Source of the DNA: JBEINZ01 sp040377825
GTDB lineage: Bacteria; Pseudomonadota; Alphaproteobacteria; Rhizobiales; Ancalomicrobiaceae
NCBI GenBank assembly: GCA_040377825.1
Contig: JBEINZ010000004.1
Location: forward strand, 1 to 37,760
Reading direction: 5' to 3'
Length of the DNA stretch: 37,760 bases
Below, piece after piece: positions 8,036 through 16,070 of this stretch. A model generated the notes under the pieces. It was given only the letters and a program-made list of their open reading frames with translations. It searched no databases and was not told the origin of the DNA. Made by a program: the position numbers and the translations under genes. Positions within the stretch are counted from its first letter, which is position 1, and every line of letters begins with the position of its first letter.

Positions 8036-9142
8036 ATGTCCGTGCCGACGCCATGGAGTCCGCTCCTTGATGCGCCTGATTATCCCGCCGATGGATATGC
8101 GAAGTTAGCCGATCGGCTCGCAGCTCTCCTCGGTACTCGTAACGACGTGCTGCTTATTCAAGGCGAGGCGATTATCGCGCTTGAGGCCGTCTGCTCGGGA
8201 CTCGCGCGGCCAGGGCTCGTGGCACTCAATGTCGTGACCAGCGACTACGGCCGCTGGTACGGGCAATGGCTGCGTCATGGCGGCACGCAGACCTTGGATA
8301 TCGTGGCCGAACCCGGCATGCCGATCGATCTTGCGGCCTTTGCCGAAGCGCTCGACGCGCAGCCTCGGGTCGATATCGTCATGGTGGTCCATGCGGAGTC
8401 GGCGACGGGAATACTGAATCCGCTCGCCGAGATCGTCGCGCTTTCCAAGGCGCGCGGCGCAATCGTGGTCGTGGACGCGGTCGCGTCCTTCGGCGGCCAC
8501 GATCTCGATGTGGACGCGCTCGGCATCGATGTCGCGATTGTTGGACTTCAGAAGGCATTAGGCGGATCCGCCGGACTGTCGGCGCTGTCGATTAGCGAGC
8601 GCGCGTGGGGATTGCTCGACGATGCGGGCAGGCCGGCGCACTCCGTCCTGTCGCTTAACGGGCTTCAGCGCCGCTGGCTGGCAACCGGCAGGGGCGGTCT
8701 TCCAGGTATGCCGTCCGCGCTCGAGTTCCATGCCCTCGCTGGTGCGCTTGACCGCGTCGAAGCCGAAGGCATTCAAGCCTTGATCGACCGACATCGCCGT
8801 GCGGCCCGGGCGACACGCGAAGGTCTACGGGCGCTCGGGGTGGAGCCCTGGGCCCACGATGCGCGCGGCTCCAATCTTGTCACGGGGGTGTCGCTACCAA
8901 AGGGGGTGTCGCTCCGAGGCGTGCTGACGGCCGCCGCGCCGTTCAGCGTCGGGATTTCCGCAGGCGTCGGTAGCGACTTGCCGCCCATCGTGCGCCTCAA
9001 TCACACCGGAGCGAACGCCAGATTTGAGCGCGTTTTGGCGAATGTCGTGGCTCTCGGATATGCCATGAATGCCCTGAGCGAGAACGTCGCGGTTGGCGCG
9101 GCATCACACGCAATCGTCAACCACTATGCAGCCGATGATTAG
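8036..9142 (+). CDS. Class V PLP-dependent aminotransferase (alanine-glyoxylate aminotransferase-like)
   Basis: A 368-residue fold-type I PLP enzyme of the aminotransferase class V family (serine-pyruvate / alanine-glyoxylate / ureidoglycine-glyoxylate aminotransferase relatives). Expected landmarks are present: HAESATG (His119 stacks on the cofactor in relatives), VVVDAVASFGG with Asp147 for the pyridine nitrogen, and GLQKALGG with Lys173 as the probable Schiff-base lysine. It starts 8 bp after the ATPase 2 stop, with AGGTGA just upstream, so it belongs to the importer operon. This suggests the imported compound or its breakdown product is transaminated, probably with glyoxylate or pyruvate as acceptor. 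The substrate is unknown. Confidence 0.85.
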   Translation: MSVPTPWSPLLDAPDYPADGYAKLADRLAALLGTRNDVLLIQGEAIIALEAVCSGLARPGLVALNVVTSDYGRWYGQWLRHGGTQTLDIVAEPGMPIDLAAFAEALDAQPRVDIVMVVHAESATGILNPLAEIVALSKARGAIVVVDAVASFGGHDLDVDALGIDVAIVGLQKALGGSAGLSALSISERAWGLLDDAGRPAHSVLSLNGLQRRWLATGRGGLPGMPSALEFHALAGALDRVEAEGIQALIDRHRRAARATREGLRALGVEPWAHDARGSNLVTGVSLPKGVSLRGVLTAAAPFSVGISAGVGSDLPPIVRLNHTGANARFERVLANVVALGYAMNALSENVAVGAASHAIVNHYAADD

Positions 9143-9186
9143 CAGATGGGTATTGCGTGCATCAGCCAGTTACGCCGTGCGACGCG

Positions 9187-9525
9187 TCAACTGGTCTCCT
9201 CGACCAAGTCGGTTGCAAGCCCGAGCCTCGACGACGAAATCTGGCGCTCGCTGTTAATGGCGACCTGACAAAGATCCCTAACGACGGGAAACGAGATTGA
9301 ATAGATAACGTTAACACCCGCCCGCCGCCGAACCAAAAGCCCGGCGCTATGCATAACGGATAAGTTACGCGATACAGCCGTCTGCGGAATCTCCAAAGCT
9401 TCTACGATTTTGCTGACCGTTGCGGGGTTATCCCATAGTGCTTTCACGATACGGAGCCGAGTGGTGTCTCCTAGCAGACGGAACAGGCGGGAAACGGCTT
9501 CGAATTGAAATTCCTCTATTCTCAC
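9187..9525 (-). CDS. ArsR-family winged-helix regulator
   Basis: A 112-residue ArsR/SmtB-type repressor. The core reads LLGDTTRLRIVKALWDNPATV, then a recognition helix around PQTAVSRNLSVM (about residues 47-58) and a beta-wing LVRRRAGVNVIYSI. The family's metal-binding ELCVCDL motif in helix 3 is absent, so it is probably not a classical metal sensor. I prefer GTG at 9523-9525 because AAGGAG lies 9 bp upstream; an ATG at 9570 would add 15 residues but has no ribosome-binding site. It converges on the importer/aminotransferase operon, a position fitting a dedicated regulator, though that is inference. Base composition is more AT-rich than the operon beside it. Confidence 0.8.
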   Translation of the reverse strand: MRIEEFQFEAVSRLFRLLGDTTRLRIVKALWDNPATVSKIVEALEIPQTAVSRNLSVMHSAGLLVRRRAGVNVIYSISFPVVRDLCQVAINSERQISSSRLGLATDLVEETS

Positions 9526-9570
9526 GAACCGAGACTCCTTACTGATCGATGGGACGAACCCTCGATTCAC

Positions 9571-9975
9571 GAACCGCTAACAAAAACTATCTTTTTAGGA
9601 GCAGGTTTCAACGAAAAAATCGCTAGTTATGCGAATGAGCGGTACATATTTTTGGATAAAGTCGTTTTTGGTTCTATCTCAGATTGCCAGAACGAGTGAC
9701 TCAACGAGCCGAGCGTCGTTGCGCTCCGCAATAAGATATAAATATATTAATCTCAATAAGTAAGTAATCTCAAAATCAAGCTCACTGGTTATCCGGAATC
9801 AATAAATATCAAGTCAAAAACACTGTAAATTTTTATATAAAAGACATCGATCAACGAAAAAAGAAAAACAAAATGAAAAAGTGGCCCACTTCATATATTA
9901 AAAACTGCGCTCTACAGTTTTAATGCGGACCAGCTTCTCCAATGATGCCGCAAAAAAACAGCGGCACAGCACAAA
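9571..9975. other. AT-rich gap between two regulators
   Basis: About 400 bp with no gene I can support. By hand count 9721-9900 contains 51 G or C in 180 bases (about 28%), far below the flanking operons. It holds long A and T runs and short open frames without ribosome-binding sites. It must contain the promoter of the ArsR gene on its left part. Confidence 0.6.
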
Positions 9976-10413
9976 TTACGATCTAGCCCGCTTTAAATCG
10001 ACGTAGGACTGAAGTTCAGAAAGAATACTATCAATTTTCTTTCGTTCTTCAGTTAGGGCTGCAATTTTATCTTCACAACGCTTCATGGTCAGTGCTGCAT
10101 CCAATCCTTCGCGACTATGATTCTTAGCTGAAACTATGACATCCCTAATCTCTCCGATCGACAAATCGAAAGTCTTCAATTTCAGAATAAAACTTATGAC
10201 ATTGTAGTGGTCCTGCGTGTAAATGCGCTGACCATTTACCCGATGCGGATTTAGCAAGCCCTTGGATTCGTAAAATTTGATAGTGCTCGAAGAAATATCG
10301 AATAGCTTCACAATCTCGCGCAAGCGAACAGGAAACCCATTCAGTTCAGTTGGAGAACTGTTTACTTCAATGAACGACCTTGGCCGTTCCTCGGTGACGA
10401 GAGCCGTAGACAT
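9976..10413 (-). CDS. MerR-family transcriptional regulator
   Basis: A 145-residue MerR-type regulator. The winged helix-turn-helix lies at about residues 29-65 (VRLREIVKLFDISSSTIKFYESKGLL ... GQRIYTQDHY), followed by a dimerising coiled coil near 108-140. Only one cysteine is seen after the DNA-binding domain (Cys112), so the metal-binding cysteine set of MerR, CueR or ZntR is missing and a small-molecule or redox cue is more likely. An AAGGAGG ribosome-binding site precedes the ATG at 10413. Codons rich in A/T (AAA, ATA, TTA) differ from the neighbours and hint at recent acquisition. It is divergent from transaldolase. Confidence 0.85.
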   Translation of the reverse strand: MSTALVTEERPRSFIEVNSSPTELNGFPVRLREIVKLFDISSSTIKFYESKGLLNPHRVNGQRIYTQDHYNVISFILKLKTFDLSIGEIRDVIVSAKNHSREGLDAALTMKRCEDKIAALTEERKKIDSILSELQSYVDLKRARS

Positions 10414-10502
10414 GATTTGCCTCCTTAAAAAAACGGATATTTTTATAGGCTGAGCCCAACTGCGCGGGTCTTATCTTTATTGAATTTTACGATAGCCTAT
10501 TT

Positions 10503-10524
10503 ATGTAGTTATGTAAATGTACAT
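10503..10524. promoter_or_regulatory. Candidate operator between MerR-type regulator and transaldolase
   Basis: An inverted repeat, ATGTA-(12 bp)-TACAT, in the 314-bp divergent intergenic region 10414-10727. Overall length and dyad symmetry are reasonable for a MerR-type site, but no -35/-10 pair with a 19-20 bp spacer was convincingly located. The remaining part of this gap shows no gene. Confidence 0.25.
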
Positions 10525-10727
10525 CAGTTCATAGCGATTGATTGGTCGGCGTTTTGTCTTCGGCGTCGCTTTTGACGAGAGTTCACTTTCGATCACTGAT
10601 CCAGTTTGGTCGTGTGCGCCCGCCGCCTAAGCCCGCGATGCTCGAACTTCAGGCCAGGCGAGCAGGAAAGAGTTGCATCCTGAACCGCTCCCTCATATTT
10701 GCGAGACGATAATGCGGAGTGCGCGAC

Positions 10728-11684
10728 ATGGCCTCGAAGCTCGAACAATTGCGATCCATGACCACGGTTGTCGCCGATACCGGCGACATTGAAGCCATCA
10801 AGCAGTTCAAACCTGTCGATTGCACAACCAATCCGACATTGGTGCTGAAGGCCGTCGAGCTTCCGGTTTACCAACCAGTCGTGGAAGAGGCGATCCGTTG
10901 GGGCAGCGCGCGGTCCGGTTCTCGAGAGGTCGTCGTCCGCGCGATAGCCGACCGTCTTGCCGTGGCTGTTGGTGCCGAACTTACGGCCTTGGTGCCGGGC
11001 AGGGTGTCAACCGAGGTAGACGCGGACCTCTCCTTTGATACGGCCGCGACCGTGGCCAAAGCCCGAGAGATCATCGCGGCCTACGCCGCGCGGGGGATTG
11101 GGCGCGAGCGCATCTTGGTCAAGATCGCTTCAACCTTTGAAGGCATTCGCGCCGCCGAAACGCTCCAGAAAGACGGCATCGACTGCAATCTTACCCTTCT
11201 GTTCTCTCTCGCTCAGGCCATCGCCTGCGCCGATGCCGGCGTGTTCTTGATATCGCCGTTTGTCGGGCGAATTCTGGATTGGCATGTCAAGGCCGAGGGC
11301 CGTACGTTTGAACCTGAGGAGGATCCAGGCGTCTTGTCGGTGCGCCGTATCTACGACACCTACAAGGCACAAGGTATCGGCACCGTGGTCATGGCGGCTT
11401 CGTTCCGTTCGGCCGGAGAAGTGGAAGCGCTGGCTGGCTGCGATCGTGTCACCGTGGCGCCGGCCATTCTGAAGGCGCTTGATGAAGATCATGGTCTGCT
11501 TGTTCGCCGCCTTTCGCCGGACTCGCCGCGCGGGACTGTGGCGCGCATGCAAATGGACGAGCGTACATTCCGCTGGGCGATGAACGAAGATGCGATGGCG
11601 ACCGAAAAGTTGGCGGAAGGCATCCGCGCCTTCGCCAAGGATCTCGACAAGCTACGCGCGCTGATTGCCCATCGTCTTGGCTAG
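10728..11684 (+). CDS. tal: Transaldolase
   Basis: A 318-residue cytosolic transaldolase of the TalB type, moving a dihydroxyacetone unit between sugar phosphates in the non-oxidative pentose phosphate pathway. The sequence lines up with E. coli TalB over its full length: TTVVADTGDI at the start, LVPGRVSTEVDADLSFDT, the active-site ILVKIAST with Lys132 at the same number as in TalB, CNLTLLFS, and AGVFLISPFVGRILDW. ATG 10728 is chosen, with GGAG 8 bp upstream; an in-frame GTG at 10719 would add three residues. A dispersed hairpin repeat follows the stop directly. Confidence 0.95.
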   Translation: MASKLEQLRSMTTVVADTGDIEAIKQFKPVDCTTNPTLVLKAVELPVYQPVVEEAIRWGSARSGSREVVVRAIADRLAVAVGAELTALVPGRVSTEVDADLSFDTAATVAKAREIIAAYAARGIGRERILVKIASTFEGIRAAETLQKDGIDCNLTLLFSLAQAIACADAGVFLISPFVGRILDWHVKAEGRTFEPEEDPGVLSVRRIYDTYKAQGIGTVVMAASFRSAGEVEALAGCDRVTVAPAILKALDEDHGLLVRRLSPDSPRGTVARMQMDERTFRWAMNEDAMATEKLAEGIRAFAKDLDKLRALIAHRLG

Positions 11685-11798
11685 AGCCTGTGCCGTTCGG
11701 ATCGAAGCGATCGAATGAAAAGGACTGGCTAAAGCTAATGACCCTTGAGCAATACCTTATCGATCGGATGATTCCATCCGATCGGGCGCTGCGCTAAG
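11684..11798. repeat. Dispersed double-hairpin intergenic repeat, copy 1
   Basis: This sequence, starting at the last base of the transaldolase stop, is related throughout its length to copy 2 at 25280-25390. Shared blocks include the GAGCC start, CCGTTCGGATCGAA, GAGCAAT, and a second hairpin. In this copy the second hairpin is perfect: CGATCGGATG (11761-11770), loop ATTC, CATCCGATCG (11775-11784). The first hairpin is decayed. It may act as a transcription terminator or be a REP-like mobile unit. Confidence 0.6.
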
Positions 11799-11934
11799 CC
11801 ATTAATTCAGATCATGGCTCAATAACTATGATGCGTCATTTCGACGCAGAGTATGTTCGGAGACCTTGGGACCGCACCTGCGATAGGACTCGCCGTCGTC
11901 GGTCAGGCGCGGTCGCGTCGAGCGGGAGATTTCG

Positions 11935-12933
11935 ATGAAAATCTGTGTTTTCGGAGCCGGCGCGATCGGCGGGTATATGGCCGTCATGCTGAAGCGCGCG
12001 GGTTTAGACGTCTCGATTGTTGCCCGCGGCGCACACCTCGCGGCGATCCGTTCCAATGGTTTGGCGCTGCTCATTGAGGGCGAGACATTCATCGAGCAAA
12101 TGCCTGCGACCGACGATCCGTCCACGCTCGGGCCTCAGGATTACGTCATCGTCGCGCTCAAGGCCCATCAAGCGTGGGAAGCGGCGGACCAATTCGCCCC
12201 GCTTTTTCATGACGGAACCGCCGTCGCGACCGCCCAGAATGGTTTACCCTGGTGGTACTTTTACGGCGTCGACGGGCCATTCCGCGATGTGCGGCTTGCC
12301 AGTATTGACCCTGGCGATCGACAATGGACCGCGATCGGGCCAGGGCGGGCCCTCGGGTGCACGGTCTATCCGGCAACGGAGATCATTGAGCCGGGCGTGA
12401 TCAAGCACATTTACGGCAAGCGTTTCGGCTTTGGCGAGCCGGATCGAACCGAGAGCCCAAGGCTTCATGCCCTCGTCAAGGCGATCGAGGCGAGCGGCCT
12501 CGAAGCGAAGATCTATCCGGATATCCGCGACGATATCTGGCTGAAACTTTGGGGGAACCTGTGCTTCAATCCAATTTCGGCCCTAACGCGCGCGACGCTC
12601 GATGTCATCGCAACGGATCCGGGTACGCGGTCGCTGGCCCGCACGATGATGGTCGAAGCCGAGGTGATCGCCACGAAGCTCGGCGTGCGCTTTCGCGTCG
12701 ATGTCGACCGTCGGATCGACGGGGCCGCTAAAGTCGGCGCGCATCGTACATCGATGCTGCAGGATCTCGACAAGGGTCGGCCGCTCGAAATCGACGCGCT
12801 TCTGACCTGCGTCCAAGAGATGGGCCGTGTCGTGGGCGTGGAGACCCCGTATATCGATGCCGTTCTTGCGCTCGTTCAACAGATGGGACGAACTGCCGGC
12901 GTCTATCCGACTTTTGCCGGTCAGCCGCGCTGA
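11935..12933 (+). CDS. 2-dehydropantoate 2-reductase family protein
   Basis: A 332-residue NADP-dependent ketopantoate reductase family enzyme. The Rossmann dinucleotide motif FGAGAIGGYMA (about 6-16) opens the protein, and the C-terminal domain carries the DDIWLKLWGNLCFNPISALT segment that contains the catalytic lysine in PanE. PanE reduces 2-dehydropantoate to pantoate for coenzyme A synthesis. Alphaproteobacteria often carry several paralogues of this family with other substrates, and this one is longer than E. coli PanE (303 residues), so the specific panE name is not assigned. GGGAG lies upstream of the ATG at 11935. Confidence 0.85.
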   Translation: MKICVFGAGAIGGYMAVMLKRAGLDVSIVARGAHLAAIRSNGLALLIEGETFIEQMPATDDPSTLGPQDYVIVALKAHQAWEAADQFAPLFHDGTAVATAQNGLPWWYFYGVDGPFRDVRLASIDPGDRQWTAIGPGRALGCTVYPATEIIEPGVIKHIYGKRFGFGEPDRTESPRLHALVKAIEASGLEAKIYPDIRDDIWLKLWGNLCFNPISALTRATLDVIATDPGTRSLARTMMVEAEVIATKLGVRFRVDVDRRIDGAAKVGAHRTSMLQDLDKGRPLEIDALLTCVQEMGRVVGVETPYIDAVLALVQQMGRTAGVYPTFAGQPR

Positions 12934-13021
12934 CCGCATCATCGCCCATGTGCGATATGGTAGGTGCAGCCGAACGGCCACGCCTGCAAAGTTATGCTTG
13001 ACGTAAAAATTTTTCAGCACT

Positions 13022-13067
13022 GCCGTCATGACGGCGCGCGTCGCGCCTGATATTGCCCATGGGGCAA
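13022..13067. promoter_or_regulatory. Two short palindromes upstream of pyruvate kinase
   Basis: GCCGTCATGACGGC (13022-13035) is a perfect 14-bp palindrome. TTGCCC-atg-GGGCAA (13053-13067) is a 6-bp hairpin. Both fall in the 140-165 bp gap before the gene and could be operator or leader structures. No consensus promoter was confidently placed. Confidence 0.25.
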
Positions 13068-13098
13068 CGCGGTGCGGATGCTGGGGGAGAAGACCGAG

Positions 13099-14511
13099 AT
13101 GATCAGAAACAGACGCGCGAAGATCGTGGCGACTTTAGGCCCAGCAAGTTCGGACCCCAACATGATACGTCGCCTGTTTGAGACTGGCGTCGACGTGTTT
13201 CGACTGAACTTTAGTCACGGCTCCCATGAGGACCATCGCGCGCGCTTCGATGCGATTCGCGCCCTGGAAGCCGAGAAGAACCACCCGATAGCGATCCTGC
13301 AGGATCTCCAGGGTCCGAAGATCCGCTTGGGAACCGTGAAAGACGGCAAGGTCTATCTAGAACCTGGCGCCACGGTCCGCTTCGTACTGGATCGCACGTC
13401 CAATGACGCCGCCATTTTGCCGCTGCCTCACCCCGAAGTTTTCGGCGGCATGGAGCCCGGCCATCAATTGATGATCGACGACGGCAAGGTTCGACTGGTG
13501 GCGGGCGCTTGTGGGGTCGACTTTATCGAGGCGCGCGTCATTACCGGTGGGCCGGTTTCGGACCGCAAGGGCGTAAACCTCCCCGACACGTTGCTTGATC
13601 TCTCGCCGATTACGCCCAAGGATCGGGCCGATCTCGAATTCGGCCTGTCGCTCGGGGTCGATTGGGTGGCTTTCTCCTTCGTACAGCGCGGCGCTGACTT
13701 AATGGAGGCGCAGCAACTGGTTGGTGGCCGCGCGGCCATCATGTCCAAGGTGGAAAAGCCGCTGGCCCTGAAGAGCATCGACGACATCGTCGCGCTCTCT
13801 GACGGCGTGATGGTCGCGCGCGGCGATCTCGGCGTCGAAATCCCGCCTGAGGAAGTTCCGGGCGCGCAAAAGGATCTCGTGCGGCTGTGCCGTCTCGCGG
13901 GCAAGCCCGTGATCATCGCGACACAAATGCTGGAATCTATGATCCAGTCCCCTTCGCCGACCCGCGCGGAAGCCTCCGACGTCGCGACCGCGATCTATGA
14001 CGGCGCGGACGCGGTCATGCTGTCCGCCGAATCCGCGTCGGGCCAATATCCGCTGGAAGCCGTCTCCACGATGGATCGCATCGTCGCGCGGACCGAACGG
14101 CACAAGTCCTACATGCCGATCATCGAAGCGCTTCACCCCAATATCGAGCCGGTGCCGCAGCATGCGGTTGCGGCCGCGGCTGCGGAAGTCGCCAAGACGA
14201 TTGGCGCGGCCGGCATCGTGGCTTTCACGTCTTCGGGCACCACGGCCGCCCGCATCGCTCGTCAACGCCCCGGCCTGCCGATCCTTTCGATCACGCCGAG
14301 CCAGGCGACCGCCCGTCGGCTTGCCCTGCTTTGGGGAGCGTGGAACATCCGGTCCGACGATGTCTCGAGCTACAGCCAGATGGTCGAGGTCGCGGTGGAA
14401 AAGGCCCGCGAATCAGGCTTCGCCATACCTGGGCAGTCGATCGTCATCGTCGCCGGCGTGCCCTTCGGCCATTCCGGCACGACCAACAACCTGCGCGTCG
14501 CGGTGATCTGA
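13099..14511 (+). CDS. pyk: Pyruvate kinase
   Basis: A 470-residue pyruvate kinase, the last step of glycolysis (phosphoenolpyruvate plus ADP to pyruvate plus ATP). Landmarks in order: RAKIVATLGPASS, VFRLNFSHGSHE, ILQDLQGPKIRLG, the active-site IMSKVEKPLAL, the metal/substrate loop VARGDLGVEIPPEEV, ATQMLESM and the C-terminal domain with FTSSGTTA. ATG 13099 is preferred (GGGGAG about 10 bp upstream, family-like N-terminus); in-frame GTG 13072 or ATG 13078 would add nine or seven residues. It ends 7 bp from the stop of the convergent MFS gene. Confidence 0.95.
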   Translation: MIRNRRAKIVATLGPASSDPNMIRRLFETGVDVFRLNFSHGSHEDHRARFDAIRALEAEKNHPIAILQDLQGPKIRLGTVKDGKVYLEPGATVRFVLDRTSNDAAILPLPHPEVFGGMEPGHQLMIDDGKVRLVAGACGVDFIEARVITGGPVSDRKGVNLPDTLLDLSPITPKDRADLEFGLSLGVDWVAFSFVQRGADLMEAQQLVGGRAAIMSKVEKPLALKSIDDIVALSDGVMVARGDLGVEIPPEEVPGAQKDLVRLCRLAGKPVIIATQMLESMIQSPSPTRAEASDVATAIYDGADAVMLSAESASGQYPLEAVSTMDRIVARTERHKSYMPIIEALHPNIEPVPQHAVAAAAAEVAKTIGAAGIVAFTSSGTTAARIARQRPGLPILSITPSQATARRLALLWGAWNIRSDDVSSYSQMVEVAVEKARESGFAIPGQSIVIVAGVPFGHSGTTNNLRVAVI

Positions 14512-14518
14512 AATCCGA

Positions 14519-15910
14519 TCACACGTCTCGCCGGTGGCCCTCAACCCCGGCGAGTAGAACGAGCCCGACCACGAAGAACGCGATCAGCACGGCCGCTCCG
14601 CCGCGCTGGCTCTGCGTGGCGTCGGTCACAATGGCGACCGCAAGCGGGCCCATGAAGCTGGTCACCTTGCCGGAAAGCGCGAAGAGCCCGAAAAACTGGC
14701 CGATTTGCTGGCGCGGCGCGAGGCGCGCGAGCAGCGTGCGGGAGGCGGCCTGCAACGGTCCGGCCGCAAGGCCGATGACGGCGCCTGCTGCAAGATAAAG
14801 CCGTTCGGGGGTGGAGCCGTACAATCCGTCGCCCGGGGCCGGTCCTTCCGCGGTGATCACGAACAACACATGCGATGCATCGATCGAGATGATGACCAGC
14901 GCGCAGGCAATGAGCGTGATCAGCGCGCCGGAAACCACGGCCTTGGAGCCGATGCGATCATCGAGACCGCCGCCGAGCACCGCGCCGATCGTCCCGGTAA
15001 TCGTCAAGACAATTCCGAAGATGCCGATCTCGATCGTCGTCCAGCCGAAGATCCCCGCCGCATAGATCCCGCCGAAGGCAAAGAGCGCGACGAGGCCGTC
15101 GGTGAAAACCATGTTGGCGATCAGGAAGCGGGTCAGGTTCCGATCCATGCCAAGTCCCTTCAGTGTCCCGCGGAGCTCCCTCAGGCCATGCGACGCCGCC
15201 TCGCTCCAAGTGCGACCCGTCGCGCGTTGGTCGGGCGTGAAGAGCAGCATCGGAAGGACGAAGATCAGGAACCAAATCGCGGAAAGGGGGCCGCTAGCGC
15301 GGTCGCCGGCCCCCGTCGCCGGATCGAGGCCGAAAAGCGCCGCGAAACCAAGCAGCGTCCTTCCAGTCTCGGGATTGGCGGCAAGCAGCCCCAGTGTCAA
15401 AACAAGACTCACGAGGCCGCCGACATAGCCGCAGGCCCAGCCCGCGCCGGACAGCCGCCCGAGACGCTCGGGTTTGACGAGGCCGGGCATCATCGCATTG
15501 TTGAAGACGGTCGCGAATTCCGCGCCGATTGTTCCGATCGCGAAAGCCATGAGGGCGAGCGGTATCGCCCAAGGCGTGCCCGGCACCGCGAACCAAAGCG
15601 CGGCGCTACCGAACATCATCAACACACCGAAAGCCATGACCCACGGCTTCCGGCGCCCCGCCGCATCCGCGATCGAGCCGAGAATGGGAGACATCAGCGC
15701 GATCACAAGACCCGCCGCCGCCGTGGCATAGCCCCATAGCGCCTGGCCTTCGGCGGGCGAGGTCGCCAGCCGCGCGGCAAAGAAGGGCGCGAAAACGAAG
15801 GTCGTCACCAGCGTGAAAAACGGCTGCATGGCCCAATCGAACAAGGCCCATCCGACGAGCCCGCGCCTAGGCGTCGCCGCGATCGGCCGGTCATGAAAAG
15901 TTGTAAACAT
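14519..15910 (-). CDS. MFS transporter, UMF1/Atg22-like family
   Basis: A 463-residue multi-pass inner-membrane protein. The N-terminus (RRGLVGWALFDWAMQPFFTLVTTFVFAPFF) and the later SPILGSIADAAGRRKPW loop are characteristic of the UMF1 branch of the major facilitator superfamily, which includes Atg22-like proteins. Around 11-12 hydrophobic helices can be counted. The substrate in bacteria is not known. The ATG at 15910 is the farthest upstream start; a few residues of uncertainty remain. It is divergent from ispG and convergent with pyk. Confidence 0.85.
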   Translation of the reverse strand: MFTTFHDRPIAATPRRGLVGWALFDWAMQPFFTLVTTFVFAPFFAARLATSPAEGQALWGYATAAAGLVIALMSPILGSIADAAGRRKPWVMAFGVLMMFGSAALWFAVPGTPWAIPLALMAFAIGTIGAEFATVFNNAMMPGLVKPERLGRLSGAGWACGYVGGLVSLVLTLGLLAANPETGRTLLGFAALFGLDPATGAGDRASGPLSAIWFLIFVLPMLLFTPDQRATGRTWSEAASHGLRELRGTLKGLGMDRNLTRFLIANMVFTDGLVALFAFGGIYAAGIFGWTTIEIGIFGIVLTITGTIGAVLGGGLDDRIGSKAVVSGALITLIACALVIISIDASHVLFVITAEGPAPGDGLYGSTPERLYLAAGAVIGLAAGPLQAASRTLLARLAPRQQIGQFFGLFALSGKVTSFMGPLAVAIVTDATQSQRGGAAVLIAFFVVGLVLLAGVEGHRRDV

Positions 15911-16070
15911 GGTTTAGTCCAATCTGGGCTTGATAAGCCAGGCGACGTCAGTTTGCACGATCGCATCGCCCTTCACCACCATGCACGTCTCAATACCGCT
16001 TCTGCCCTTGACGCCGCGACTTGTCAGTCCCCACTTCTGACCCGCGTCACGAACGACCGAAAGCTTGACC

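Noticed and set aside
9853..9924. Short ATG frame in the AT-rich gap (16 codons)
   Set aside because: Too short, no ribosome-binding site, composition expected by chance in AT-rich DNA.
14705..15739. 344-codon plus-strand frame over the MFS gene
   Set aside because: Very high Arg/Glu/Gln/Asp content and no recognisable domain; it mirrors the minus-strand transporter.
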